Shown here one piece after another: positions 1 through 20,476 of a DNA stretch of 64,000 nucleotides (its first letter is position 1; each line of letters opens with the position of its first letter). The translations under genes were made by a program, and so were the position numbers. The notes under the pieces are model-generated. The model was not told where the DNA came from, searched no databases, and saw only the letters and a list, made by a program, of their open reading frames with translations. This DNA is from Pseudorasbora parva (lineage: Eukaryota > Chordata > Actinopteri > Cypriniformes > Gobionidae). The stretch covers positions 19,121,713 to 19,185,712 of the forward strand of contig NC_090178.1 in the NCBI RefSeq assembly GCF_024679245.1, written 5' to 3'.

Positions 1-1115
1 CACTGCCGTTCCACTGTCCTTTAATAAACCATGGGATAACATATGTGCAGTATCAGGGTCACTGACAGACACTGCACTGCACACAATATGTTTTCATAAA
101 TGCTCAAGCTTTGCATGTCCTTGTATTACAAGTTTATCCTGAATGGACATTTCAGACTATACAATCATTTAAATGGTCTCTTCTTCGCTGCAATTGCGTT
201 TTCTGTTTGCATTTGATGTTTTTCCTCTTCAATGCTGACTTTATTATTTATATAGAGTGCACAGTGTTTCAGTGACTGTCCAAAGCACGTAAATATAAAA
301 GTGTGAAATGTTACTTTACCCGAGGTTAAAAGTGTGTTTAAAATAACGATAAGCTCAGTGTGAGAAGCCCTATGAAGTGCTTGCCTTTAATTTCTGTATA
401 CACTTTGAACTGAAAATGGTTAATTAATTTGATTGTGACAGGGTATCATTTATGTCAGAAATTTAGACATGAGAAACTGAATTTCACAACTTTATTATAC
501 ATGCTACATCCTGACTTCATCACACGATATTGTTAAAACACTTCCAACATTTCATCCTATTTGTTTGTACCCTTGTCTCATGAAGGAGCCACGGATCACA
601 GAAGACATCTGCACTGCAGTGTAAAGACTCTGGAACAACCAAAAGTTTTCAACAGTTTAGTGGAAGAGCCCTGATTTCTGAAATGTGAAAGTGGAAGACT
701 AGGAAAAAGCCCTTCAACTTTCACAGGCTGAATGGTTGACCGACAACTGGCCAAAGAGACAGTTGTCAATGTTTATAGAGGTTACATTTATTTTAGATTT
801 AATTTGTCATGTACCTGTTGTGCAATTACTTTCAACTTAGTTCAATTTATTCCCCCTGGTCTGATTGTGTATTTTTTTAAAGCAAACCCAAGCTTGTATA
901 TGATGCCTTTGCTACTTAAGGGGATTTTTAAGGAACATTTTATAAAATTAAACAATTTCTGTGTGTTTTGGGGTTTGTTTGATTAATCTGAATCATGCAT
1001 AACAGTGTAGAATTGTGTAATATATATTATGTACTATGAAAAAAAAGGTTTATTCTGAGATGCTTGAGTAAAAAACAAATATATTGTGTCATAAAAATAA
1101 ATGTTCAAATGCTCA
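1..1115 (+). other. Probable 3' UTR end of an upstream plus-strand gene
   Basis: No coding exon is supported here; the only open frame (732-986) is AT-rich low-complexity sequence with no recognisable motif. The stretch looks like the tail of a transcript entering from the left. It is AT-rich and ends in a canonical AATAAA at 1096-1101, followed by a T- and GT-rich tract at about 1119-1140, the usual arrangement of a poly(A) site. The source gene lies outside the window and cannot be named. That this is a UTR at all is inference. Confidence 0.4.
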
Positions 1116-1140
1116 ATCTTTGTTTTCATTTTTTGTGTGT
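1096..1140 (+). terminator. Candidate polyadenylation site of the upstream gene
   Basis: AATAAA at 1096-1101 is followed 18-40 bases later by a T/GT-rich downstream element. Transcripts from the left would end near 1115. The cdc42 promoter starts about 350 bases further on. Confidence 0.4.
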
Positions 1141-1440
1141 TAAGATTTGTGTTCAGTTTATCTAATATAATATTTAAAACATAATATAAATAAATAAAAA
1201 ATAATAGCAACTTTTTACTTTAAAAACGTTACAATATTTTTTTTATAAATACATTTTTTTAAGTAAATTATTTTATGTTGTATTAATATCCAGTATTGTT
1301 TATTTTAAAACATATTTATATGATTTAACTATGAGTGAGTATATCTATCTAGCCTATCTATCATCTCTCTATCTATCTTCAATTAGAACTTATTAATTAA
1401 ATACTTGACATTATTAACATCGTTTAAAATTTGGGCTTGA
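1116..1440. other. AT-rich intergenic spacer
   Basis: Very AT-rich spacer between the candidate upstream poly(A) site and the cdc42 promoter, with a short degenerate TATC repeat near 1340-1378. I see no gene or recognisable element. Confidence 0.5.
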
Positions 1441-1560
1441 AACGCTCCAAATAGAGCAATGTATGCGAAGATAAATCAGCTCCGCCCACTTCCGGCATGA
1501 GACTGTGGCGTGGCGCTGTTGTCGCCCTCAGACTGTTGTGAGTGACGTATATGGGTTCTG
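1440..1560 (+). promoter_or_regulatory. cdc42: cdc42 promoter region (TATA-less, GC-box/ETS/CRE-like)
   Basis: Base composition shifts abruptly from AT-rich spacer to a CpG-containing stretch just before the noncoding first exon. Visible sites are a GC box CCGCCC at 1482-1487 overlapping an ETS-type ACTTCCGGC at about 1488-1496, and a CRE/ATF-like TGACGTAT at 1543-1550. This suits a broadly expressed housekeeping gene. The start site is not known; transcription probably begins around 1550-1600. Confidence 0.55.
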
Positions 1561-1713
1561 CAGTTAGACCTGTCTCACTGTGTTGGGCGTGAGCGCAGAG
1601 TGGGCAGGCTGATTTTTGCAGACTCTACAACTGGACGTTTTTCGCTTTCATTCACGTCAGATTGATACTCTCAAACCCGGACGTAACCAACGCCTAGTCG
1701 CCGGAGAGGAACG
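1560..1713 (+). other. cdc42: cdc42 noncoding exon 1 (5' UTR)
   Basis: GC-rich stretch ending in a strong splice donor (AACG|GTAAGC, GT at 1714). It joins to the acceptor directly before the cdc42 start codon at 2643. CDC42 in mammals also has an untranslated first exon with translation beginning in exon 2. The 5' edge is approximate. Confidence 0.6.
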
Positions 1714-2642
1714 GTAAGCAGTTCTCAAACTATAGCTTTATTTTATGTTTTTTTTTAACCGATCAACTTGTAGTTGAACAGAACACGTCCCAAGTCAGGC
1801 TTTACCGTTGTGTAGTTTTGATTTGGGATGATTTGTGGCCCTCTCGGCAGTGCTAGCGTGTTAGCTTAGCCTCGCAGCATCCTGTCGCCTTCTTTACACA
1901 AAACTTTGATTTACTTCACTGCTGAAAAATCACTTCGCGATTATATTCGTTTTCTATAATCACCACAAACTACCAATTTCTTCGCCATTCACTATAGTAT
2001 TCAATTAAGTAGATTTATCAGGTGAAGTGTTTAACTTTATTGGTAGGGGAAGAAAGTAGGATTAAATTAATCTAGTGTAAAATCCGACTTTCATTATTAA
2101 TAAAATACGTCGCGTGTCTTGTTTAGAAAAACAAGACTCAAATAAACGATAAACATGATTTTTGGTGTTTTACTTTTAAGCTATCAGGTAACTTATTCGT
2201 TTGTTTTTATTGTCCCAAATTGGGCTTCGAATGTAGTAATTGATAAATACGAGCAGTTTAAATAAGGTCTAATGTAAACAAGTAAAATAATTCATAAACG
2301 TTAATGAAGCTGATAAGCTGGCGATATTGTTAGTGCGAGTATGAAAAAGTGACAAAGCCTTCCTCTAAGCAGCGTTAATATGCGGAAGCAAATAAAATCC
2401 GACACATTCTTGTAGATGTCTTTCTGTATGCCTGCCTTTGTCTCTGAAATTAAATCACATCACTTAAGTGCTTATTGACAATTCTGGTAAATGCATTCAC
2501 CCTGCCTAATTGTGTAACTTTGGAGACGGTGAACGCTGGAACTAAACGAAACCAATGATTCCTAAATGAGTTATTTTCTGAATTCCATGAGGGCCAATAC
2601 CAGTGATAACGTGATTTCCAACCTTTCTCTCTCGCCATATAG
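1714..2642 (+). other. cdc42: cdc42 intron 1
   Basis: AT-rich intron of 929 bases with no repeat family or exon that I recognise. Its 3' end is a pyrimidine-rich tract, and the acceptor AG at 2641-2642 touches the initiator ATG. Confidence 0.6.
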
Positions 2643-12406
<9,764 letters not shown>

Positions 12407-14120
12407 GAACACCAGCAGTGGGTGATGCACTCACTCCAACTAGAGAGGCAGAGAAAAGTAAAAGTTCTGGTTGGGTTTTTAAGTTTGGTAGGGCTTGGAT
12501 TTGGAGTAGAGTTATTATTGGGAAAAATCATGGGAGCAAAACAGCAAAAAAAAAACGTAATAATGGAGAAATTTGGCAACAAAAAGGGTATTGCAAACAA
12601 ATAAATGGACACTGTGCCTTTCTAAATGTTTCTAGAAGAACAGAAGAAATTAGAGAACCCTGGAACCAATAACACCCCTACAAACAAAGAGTATAACTAT
12701 TAAAAACAAAATCATACAGGCGCACTTTATGCATGTGATGCCTACAGAACAACATATAGTTCACTTTAGTGCTTTAAAGTGTCAGTTACATGTAATCGAT
12801 CCCAAAAAATAAATAAATAAATTGTGACAGTGGCACAAATACATGAGATTAAATGCTTCAGGTTTCTAATCGCCGTCAAAAATGAATGATTTGAAATGCT
12901 TTCGCTGGACAAACGCCGGTTTTGTTCATGACACAAGCTTTGCTCGAAGGTGCACAATGTCTAGAAACAGCACATTTCATAAAGTGTAAGGCCGAACATG
13001 CTGACTGCTTTGAGCGCTTCTGCAGGACTCTGCTATTTGCTCTGTAACCTGTGGATAGTGTGTGTGTGTGCAGGAAGCTGATTTCAGCTTTCTTGAATAC
13101 CTTCAGTTGAGCATTTTCGCTACATTGCAAAATTGCCATGGACACAAAAGCAATTCTTGACAAATGTGCATTTTAGTGATGTTATAGGGTCTGTCTTCAG
13201 TTTTTAATGTTGCGTTTTTGCCAGTTCTAGACGCTGAACTCACACGACACCTCTAGGCAGGTTATGTCTTATATGTGGTCACTTACTGTTGTTAATACGT
13301 ACTGGACTGGATCTGGCACAAAGCAAGCTAACGTTATTGGTTTGGGCTCATAATTAGCTCTAATCCCTGACAATGGCGTTGAGATAGAAAATATACACAA
13401 ATAAACAGTAACAATTTTAGATATTTTAATTATTAAAAACAGTTTTAATGTTGGATCAGAGTGTTATGGCCATAGAAATCTCTCACTATGGCCACATCCC
13501 CTGCGGAGTGATGTGTTGTACGGTTTAAAGAGAGTTTGGGACTTTTATGTGGGAGCCAATGGATTCTGAGTTCACAAGCTTTTGTTTCTTCCTGCATGAG
13601 CCAGACTGTTCTCTTCTTCTGTGGTTCATGCTCCTAGAATCTCTCTTAAGTGCATTTACTCAAGAGCCATGCAGTGCCTTCTGCTGGCCATTTAGAAAAC
13701 TGAATTTTCTTTTGTTTTTTGCTCTCTTTTTTTGTTTTGTTTTTTAATATGATGTATTAAATGTATTACTGTTTTTCTCTTGGGTGAATGAATTTAGTGG
13801 TGACACATTTTGAAACTTGAGTTTTTTTAATGACTTTTTTATTTTAGTTTTTTTTTTTTTTTGCTAGAGTACCATTTGATTGTGATTTATTAATAAAATA
13901 ACAATTTGAAATGTAATATTTTGAATAACGAATCTTAACAGTCGTGTGAGTAAAAAGGAGCAGGATAACTGATGATGATGATGTGGCCTTTTCTTAGTCG
14001 AGTTCTGCGGTGTTTGGAATCTCACTATATTTGTAATAAAAGTGATGCGACTGACACAGCTGTATTTGTATCCTGCTTATTAGATGATTATGGGATTGTG
14101 TGTGTGTGTGTGTGTGTGTC
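12407..14120 (+). other. cdc42: cdc42 3' UTR and downstream flank
   Basis: Follows the cdc42 stop at 12404-12406. Several AATAAA words occur (about 12601, 12805-12815, 13890). The most convincing poly(A) site is AATAAA at 14035-14040 with a (GT)n tract at 14096-14119 downstream. A 3' UTR of about 1.6 kb would be normal for CDC42. No other gene is visible. Confidence 0.5.
14035..14120 (+). terminator. cdc42: Candidate cdc42 polyadenylation site with GT repeat
   Basis: AATAAA at 14035-14040, then a pure (GT)n run at 14096-14119 serving as a GU-rich downstream element. An earlier site near 12805 is possible. Confidence 0.4.
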
Positions 14121-14137
14121 AGGAGACAAACGTAAAA

Positions 14138-14578
14138 AATGTACACTGTCGTTCAAACTTTGAGGTCAGCAGGTTTTTGTTTTTTTACATGGGATTAATA
14201 CTTCTATTCAACTAAGATGCATGAATTTATCAAAGTGACAGTAAACACATTTAAAATGTTACTAAAGATTTCCATTTTAAATAAATGATGTTCTCTTGAA
14301 CTTTCAATTCATCAAACAATCCTGAAAGAAAAATCTAATTTCCTCAAATAACCCAGAATTGATACCAACATTGATAAGAAATGTTTCTTATGCACTAATT
14401 CAGCATATTAGAATTATTTCTGAAGGATTATATGACACTGAAGACTGTAGAAATAATGCTGGATATTCAGCTTTGCCACCACAGAAATAAAATAAATTTT
14501 CATTTTGGCCAATAAATGCAGCCTCAGTGAGCATAAGAAACAACATTCAAAATTGTACTGACCCCAAACTTTACTGTA
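14138..14578 (-). mobile_element. Cyprinid interspersed DNA element ('GACCCCAAACTTT' family), near full copy
   Basis: Ends resemble each other inverted: ACTGTCGTTCAAACTTTGAGGTCA on the left (positions 14146-14169) and TACTGACCCCAAACTTTACTG on the right. Inside are the family words TTCTGAAGGATTATATGACACTGAAGACTG and CAGCTTTGCCACCACAGAAATAAA. At least five further pieces of this family occur in the window. Confidence 0.6.
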
Positions 14579-14649
14579 AATATTATTAATTTAAAAATGT
14601 ATCAATCCATGATTAACAAACACAGTCGCTTTCCACATTTAAGATTTCA

Positions 14650-14662
14650 AACCGCTTTATTT
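14650..14662 (-). terminator. wnt4b: Candidate wnt4b polyadenylation signal
   Basis: The plus strand reads TTTATT at 14656-14661, i.e. AATAAA on the minus strand, 540 bases past the wnt4b stop. The cdc42 and wnt4b transcripts would converge with only about 0.5 kb between their ends. Confidence 0.35.
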
Positions 14663-15200
14663 TATGACGTATAGATTATACAAATGAGACCATGGTAATA
14701 AACAAGCCTCTATGCATTAGGACAAGCCGAAACAAAACAGTTGAAGCAGAAGAGTTTGCAGGTGGAACTTTCCATCCAGAGATAATGCCACACAGGCATG
14801 ATGAACTCAAATAAATAAACACAATCAGCAAAACTGAAAAGAAATTATAAATACAGCAAACAGGGAGAGAGCAACTCTAGGCTACAATTTAATGCTAAGG
14901 CCTCCGACTAAACTAACATTATTCTCCTGCTGTTATTCAGGGGTTAATCTCGGCTTTAAGAGCGTTGTCTGAGCAAGTTAGATAATGATTTTTGAGCATT
15001 TAAGTAATGTAATGGTGTCTGTTCCCTTCGTCGAAAGTTCAAGATTAAAACAATTGTAATGTCACATTTGAAAGAACTTTAAAGTCACCAAATTCCAAAC
15101 ATGATGCAGGATGTTTTGGATGGAGCTGGTTTGTTTTTCATCATGCGGGCATTAATTCAGGCTGGTATGAGGTGCTTCTGGTGTCGTTGTGTGCTGTGTC

Positions 15201-18200
15201 TCATTCTCGGCAGGTGTGTATGAGCACTGTGTTCTTACACTGCTGGCAGCGAACTGAGCAACACCAGGAGAACTTACAGGAGCATCGCTGCACCACCTCA
15301 GCCCGGCCTGCTCGGAAACCTGGGCCACAGCATAACAGTTCGCATCCATCTGGTGCCAACCGTGAGGTTCCTAGGGTGTGGAACGATAAGAGAGGATGAG
15401 TAAAGAGCAATGAAATGACACCTAAATCCAGGAAATTGAGAGTTTTAAGAAATTTGATTTCATTTGGATTTCTACCATTACAACGTCGCCCTGCAGTGCC
15501 AGGAATGCCATTGTCTGGGTCTAAGCGGCAGAAATCTGGTGAAGAAGCCAAGTAGACAAGGTCCCGTGTGGCTGGTGGCTTCACCTGGGGGTCCCGTGGA
15601 AGGAGAGCTGTGCGAGAGCCCACGCGTGTCAGCCGTACCTAAGCAAACAGTGTGGCCGTGACCCTTGAACATGTCAAATTATTACACACACATACTTATT
15701 CAATACTGCAATAGAAAAATTATAATGAAGCATTGCGACAAACTCCAAATATCATTTAAGGGGGATATCATTCAATACTTAGAAATACTGATGAGAAAGC
15801 ATTTTTTTTTTATTTTTAGTTTCTGTTAGCAACATTCTAACACCAAACTACAGAGTGCAACAGCTGGATTCTGGAAGTGAAAATCTCATGAATTTTTAAC
15901 AATAACTTATAAACTTTTAAAACAGACATACTGTGAGCTACAAGGTTATTAATCGACGGTATATGGTTATGATGAAGCCATCAGCCCACATTATTTCCAA
16001 CTTGTTTTTAAAAATAATCATGTTTGACTAAAATTCCTAGTGAAAGACTATATTACCCATGATTCTGCAGAGAGAAGTAAATCATGCCAAAATAATTATT
16101 CAGTGCAACCCACACCAATTAAGCACTGCAAATGAGGTAGTTTCCTTATACTTAAATAGTTGCACATATACAGTACAGGGCAAAAGTTTGGACACATTAC
16201 TATTTGTAATGTTTTTGAAAGAAGTTTCTTCTGCTCATCAAGCCTGCATTTATTTGATCAAAAATACAGGAAAAAAATTATATTGTGATATATTATTACA
16301 ATTTAAAATAATTGGTTTTCAATTTATTATACTTTAAATTATCATTTATTTCTCTGATGCAAAGCTGAATGTTCAGTATCATTCCTCCAGTCTTCAGTGT
16401 CACATGATCCTTCAGAAATCATTCTAATATGATGAAACATTTTCAAAGTTGGAAACAGTCCTGCTGCTTAATATTTTTTCATAACCTGTGATACTTTTTT
16501 AGGATACTTTGATGAATAAAAAAAAAAAAAAAGAAGCAAATATTTTTAAAATAGAAATCTTTTGTAACAACAATATACACTACTGGTCAGAAATTTGGGG
16601 TCAGTCATTTTTTTTTCTTTCTTTTTTTGAAATAAATCAATAATTTTATTCAGCAAGGATGTGTTAAATTGATAAAAAGTGATAGTAAAGGAGATTTATA
16701 TTATTTTAAAATTACAATTTTTATTTTGAATAAATTCAGTTATTTTGAACCTTTTATTCATCAAATATATTAGGCAGCAGAACTGTTTCCAACACTCATA
16801 ATAAATCAGAATATTAGAATGATTTCTGAAGGATCATGTGATAGACTGGATGTCACACTGAAGACTGGAGTAACGATCCTGAAAATTCAGCTTTGCATCA
16901 CAGAAAAAAATGATAATTTAAAGTATAATATTGAAAACCAAATATTTTAAATTGTAATAATATATGTAATAATATAATAAAACAGAGCCGTTGTAACATA
17001 CCTCTGTGGCCCCATCAAAACGTTCTTTCAGCACAGCACCGACCCGGCGGAATGGAGGCATGACCTTCCAGCAAGTTCTGAGCTCACAGGACCCCGAAAC
17101 ACCATGACACTTACACTCCACCTGCATGTTGTGGAGGATTGCCTGCACAAGGACAGAAAAACATAAAAACCAATATACAGAGGTGATAACATCAATCAGT
17201 AAGCGAAACATCATGCTTGCCTTCCGTCCTGCTTCATTATTGTGAATGTTCATTAGAGGTCGGCCTGACGACATGCCTTTAGCTCTCTCTGGCTCGTCCA
17301 CAAAGGTCTGAGAGAATGCAACGCCATAGGAAAGATTATCAGAGCAACCTGACCACTGGAAACCTATGGGTGAGCAAGAGGCACATATGTGGCATGTTTT
17401 TTTGTCAATGTGAATTTGTTATTGACTGTTGATTTACTACTCACCTTCAGGACTGACCCCCCTGACCTTTCGGTCACAGCCGCACCTCTCCAGTTCTCCC
17501 CTGCTACAGCCTCGAGTCACAGCCATGGCCACTGCCGCTGATGAAAGAGCGTGGACAAAAGCAGCCTCACGGGTGCCTGAAGACAGCACATAAACTGAGC
17601 AGGACTAAACGGGGTTGTCTTTTAAAGCTGAGAGTATTGATTGCATATTTTGGAATTTAATATAATAATAGTGTAGGTAAATAACAAGGAATTTATTAGA
17701 AAATTCTATAACAATGGTTCTCAACATTTTTGACTACCCACTTTCCAGCACTATATATATGGTATTTATAAAATACAAATTATGTATTAATCTTTTTTAT
17801 CAATAAAACAATTGTTAAATTAAATTAAATAAAAAAATTATAAATTAAAAAAAGGCTTGAGCCATGACAGCAAGGTATTTGAAAGTTGTAGCATAAAATA
17901 ATGCCAAAATGTAATATGTTCTGTTCTGATATGTTGTGACATTATTGTTGTAACCTTGGTTCATGACTCGTCCAAACACATTGATCCCACGGGGAGTGGT
18001 GGAACAGTTCCAGCGCCGGTTTCTGAACTGATGTTGACACTGCAGTGGTTAAAATGGAACAAATAGCTATAAGTCAGAGTATATACAGGTCCTTCTCAAA
18101 ACATTAGCATATGTGATAAAAGTTCATTATTTTCCATAATGTAATGATAAAAATTAAACTTTCATATATTTTAGATTCATTGCACACAAACTGAAATATT

Positions 18201-20476
18201 TCAGGTCTTTTATTGTTTTAATACTTATGATTTTTGCGTACAGCTCATGAAAACCCAATTCCTGTCTCAAAAAATTAGCTTATCATGAAAAGGTTCTCTA
18301 AACAAGCTATTAACCTAATCATCTGAACCAACTAATTAACTCTAAACACCTGCAAAAGAATCCTGAGGCTTTTAAAAACTCTCAGCCTGGTTCATTACTC
18401 AAAACCGCAATCATGCCGACCCGACCCTGTCCAGAAGGCCATCATTGACACCCTCAAGCGAGAGGGTAAGACACAGAAAGAAATTTCTGAACGAATAGGC
18501 TGTTCCCAGAGTGCTGTATCAAGGCACCTCAGTGGGAAGTCTGTGGGAAGGAAAAAGTATGGTAAAAAACGCTGCACAACGAGAAGAGGTGACCGGACCC
18601 TGAGGAAGATTGTGGAGAAGGACCGATTGCAGACCTCGGGGGACCTGCGGAAGCAGTGGACTGAGTCTGGAGTAGAAACATCCAGAGCCACCGTGCACAG
18701 GCGTGTGCTGGAAATGGGCTACAGGTGCCGCATTCCCCAGGTCAAGCCACTTTTGGGCTACAGAGAAGCAGCACTGGACTGTTGCTCAGTGGTCCAAAGT
18801 ACTTTTTTCGGATGAAAGCAAATTTTGCATTTCATTCGGAAATCAAGGTGCCAGAGTCTGGAGGAAGACTGGGGAGAAGGAAATGCCAAAATGCCTGAAG
18901 TCCAGTGTCAAGTACCCACAGTCAGTGATGGTCTGGGGTGCCAAAAAGCTTTATGGGGATGAAGATTTTGTTTTTCAGCAAGGCCTGGCTCCTGCTCACA
19001 GTGCCAAAACCACTGGTAAATTGTTTACTGACCATGGTATTACGATGCTCAATTGGCCTGCCAACTCTCCTGACCTGAACCCCATAGAGAATCTGTGGGA
19101 TATTGTGAAGAGAAAGTTGAGAGACGCAAGGCCCAACACTCTGGATGAGCTTAAGGCCGCTATCGAAGCATCCTGGGCCTCCATAACACCTCAGCAGTGC
19201 CACAGGCTGATTGCCTGCAACTTTTTCTGCAACAGTTTATTTCTGCTACAAAAGAAACTAATTTTGCCTTTATCTAAAATTATTTAAACGCATGAGTGGC
19301 TGCAACCAGTAATAAAGCTGGACCTGGCACGTCCAGTGCAAGTAGGTTTTGACTATTTCATTTTACTTAACATTATTTTAATAATTGGTTATTTTGAAGA
19401 GACATTTTTGAAGGAAATTGGTTTACTTATGGCCTGTTTGTGCACTTAAACTTAACTGAGACTTGTGTTTTTATAGACGTTAAAGAGGCTGTTGTGTCGA
19501 CCGATTTATTGCAATATTGAGGTGTTTTATTTTTATTTTAGAAAATAAATTGCATAAACTCTTGAATAAACTGTTTCTTGCTTTTCACAGAGCTTTCTCT
19601 TAGGTGTTGAGGACTAGTGCATCTTTTATCCTATATTCAGTGTGAGTTAAAATTAAGTACAGTTAAAATCAGATAGTGTAAGACTCAAGTTGTATTGGAA
19701 TTGGTGACTTGCAACTCGAGTCATTTTAATTAATGACAGTCATTCTGGGACAATGACAGTAGAAAAGCACAGCATTTTTTGGTAGCCAGGACTTTAAAGT
19801 AGGCCTATGTCTAAGCCAAAACTGACATTCCAAAATGAGAAATATTCTCTAAAGTAAAAAGTGTGATAAAGGACCTTCTAAATTGATTTTTTCTTTTCTT
19901 CCTTTTTTGCGATGTCCTTAAATAAATAAATAAATAAATTGTCATTGTGAGTTATTGTGTTTCAGGCTCTCTCACCTCTTCAATGACCATCTCTGCAGCC
20001 TTTCGCACGGACTCCATGACCTCCCCCCGTGCCCGGCACACCCCAACTTGGCCTGGTGACAATCCCCTCAGACGGCCACATGGTTCGGCACCAGACACAG
20101 GACGCGAGCGTGGCAGACGTGCCAGAGAACTATAGAGCCGTACAGCACAGTAGAATAACAATGGAGGATATCAAATACAAAACAGAAAAATAGCGTCAGA
20201 GAAAAAGGTTGGCATTTGAATAAAAGGATGGCATTTTGTTAATGAACGTTGGGACAGGTAAGTAAAAAACAGCATTAAGAGGAAACAAACGGAAAAGAAA
20301 CAAAGAAAGTGCGTGAGAAAGAAATATGCCACCATATTTTATAAGTTATGGCATTACAAACAAACCCTTTCACACAATCCAACTTACAGCCAGTTGGTTG
20401 CCATGGTGAGGTGGGGTGCCCATAGCAACAGCAGGAGGAGTCGTCCCGTGAGAGTCACGGAGGAGACCGTTGGCAT
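15201..20476 (-). CDS. wnt4b: Wnt-4 secreted signalling protein (wnt4b-like)
   Basis: Lipid-modified secreted ligand of Frizzled receptors. Eight coding exons on the minus strand: 20388-20476, 19976-20129, 17955-18039, 17445-17576, 17221-17363, 17002-17142, 15476-15638 and 15201-15370. They total 1077 nt (358 aa; human WNT4 is 351) with matching phases. A leucine-rich signal peptide (about 1-25) precedes NWLSLARL. Landmarks are [45 protein letters not shown] (211-221, acylated serine probably S217), then DGCELLCCG and CSCKFSWCC near the cysteine-rich end HTCRE. It matches WNT4 better than other Wnts. The 'b' label is inferred from linkage to chd4/ptpn6. The N-terminal region (30-80) is divergent. 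Human WNT4 has five coding exons; three introns here are extra (18040-19975, 17143-17220, 15371-15475). Confidence 0.93.
15371..15475 (-). other. wnt4b: 105-nt in-frame intron in wnt4b (transposon-like sequence)
   Basis: Needed because the flanks encode RRCNG and [12 protein letters not shown], which join as in Wnt4, while the 35 codons between them have no counterpart. Donor AATG|GTAGAA, acceptor CACCCTAG|GAAC, phase 1. The length is a multiple of three with no stop, so retention would insert 35 residues. The 3' half (ACTCATCC..TTATCGTTCCACACCC) resembles the TTAA element family at 4623 (ACTCACCCTTATGTCGTTCC ACACCC). Confidence 0.75.
16170..16975. mobile_element. Large fold-back copy of the 'GACCCCAAACTTT' family
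   Basis: Two inverted arms of about 370 bases. The left arm (16195-16560) reads CATTTATTTGATCAAAAATACAG, then CTGATGCAAAGCTGAAT and CAGTCTTCAGTGTCACATGATCC. The right arm (16600-16970) reads the same words reversed, ending CAAATATTTTAAATTGTAAT. The join near 16565-16610 carries ACACTACTGGTCAGAAATTTGGGGTCA, a normal element terminus, so two copies meet head to head. It lies in the wnt4b intron, within about 30 bases of the exon at 17002. Confidence 0.7.
17143..17220 (-). other. wnt4b: 78-nt GC-AG intron in wnt4b
   Basis: The exons encode ..HNNEAGRK and [12 protein letters not shown], contiguous in Wnt4. The donor is CGGAAG|GCAAGC (GC instead of GT, an otherwise good consensus), the acceptor TTGTGCAG|GCAA. 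The intron is phase 0, 26 codons long and free of stops, so retention would keep the frame. Confidence 0.75.
18086..19240 (+). mobile_element. Tc1-like transposon remnant in wnt4b intron
   Basis: The 5' end ACAGGTCCTTCTCAAAA and a long AT-rich leader with the family repeat CTCAAAAAATTAGC are followed by a transposase remnant (about 18417-19215). Visible parts: paired-type helix-turn-helix ([20 protein letters not shown]), the first DDE motif [12 protein letters not shown], and the last motif [12 protein letters not shown]. The segment between, which should hold the second catalytic aspartate, reads QQGLAPAHS with glycine in that place. Internal deletions, a broken start and a missing 3' inverted repeat show that it is inactive. 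Antisense to wnt4b. Confidence 0.9.
20130..20387 (-). other. wnt4b: wnt4b intron 1
   Basis: Short 258-base intron joining the signal-peptide exon (donor TGGCT|GTAAGT) to exon 2 (acceptor CTCTATAG|TTCT). The junction codes NWL-SLARL, at the same place as the human WNT4 exon 1/2 junction. No other feature. Confidence 0.7.
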
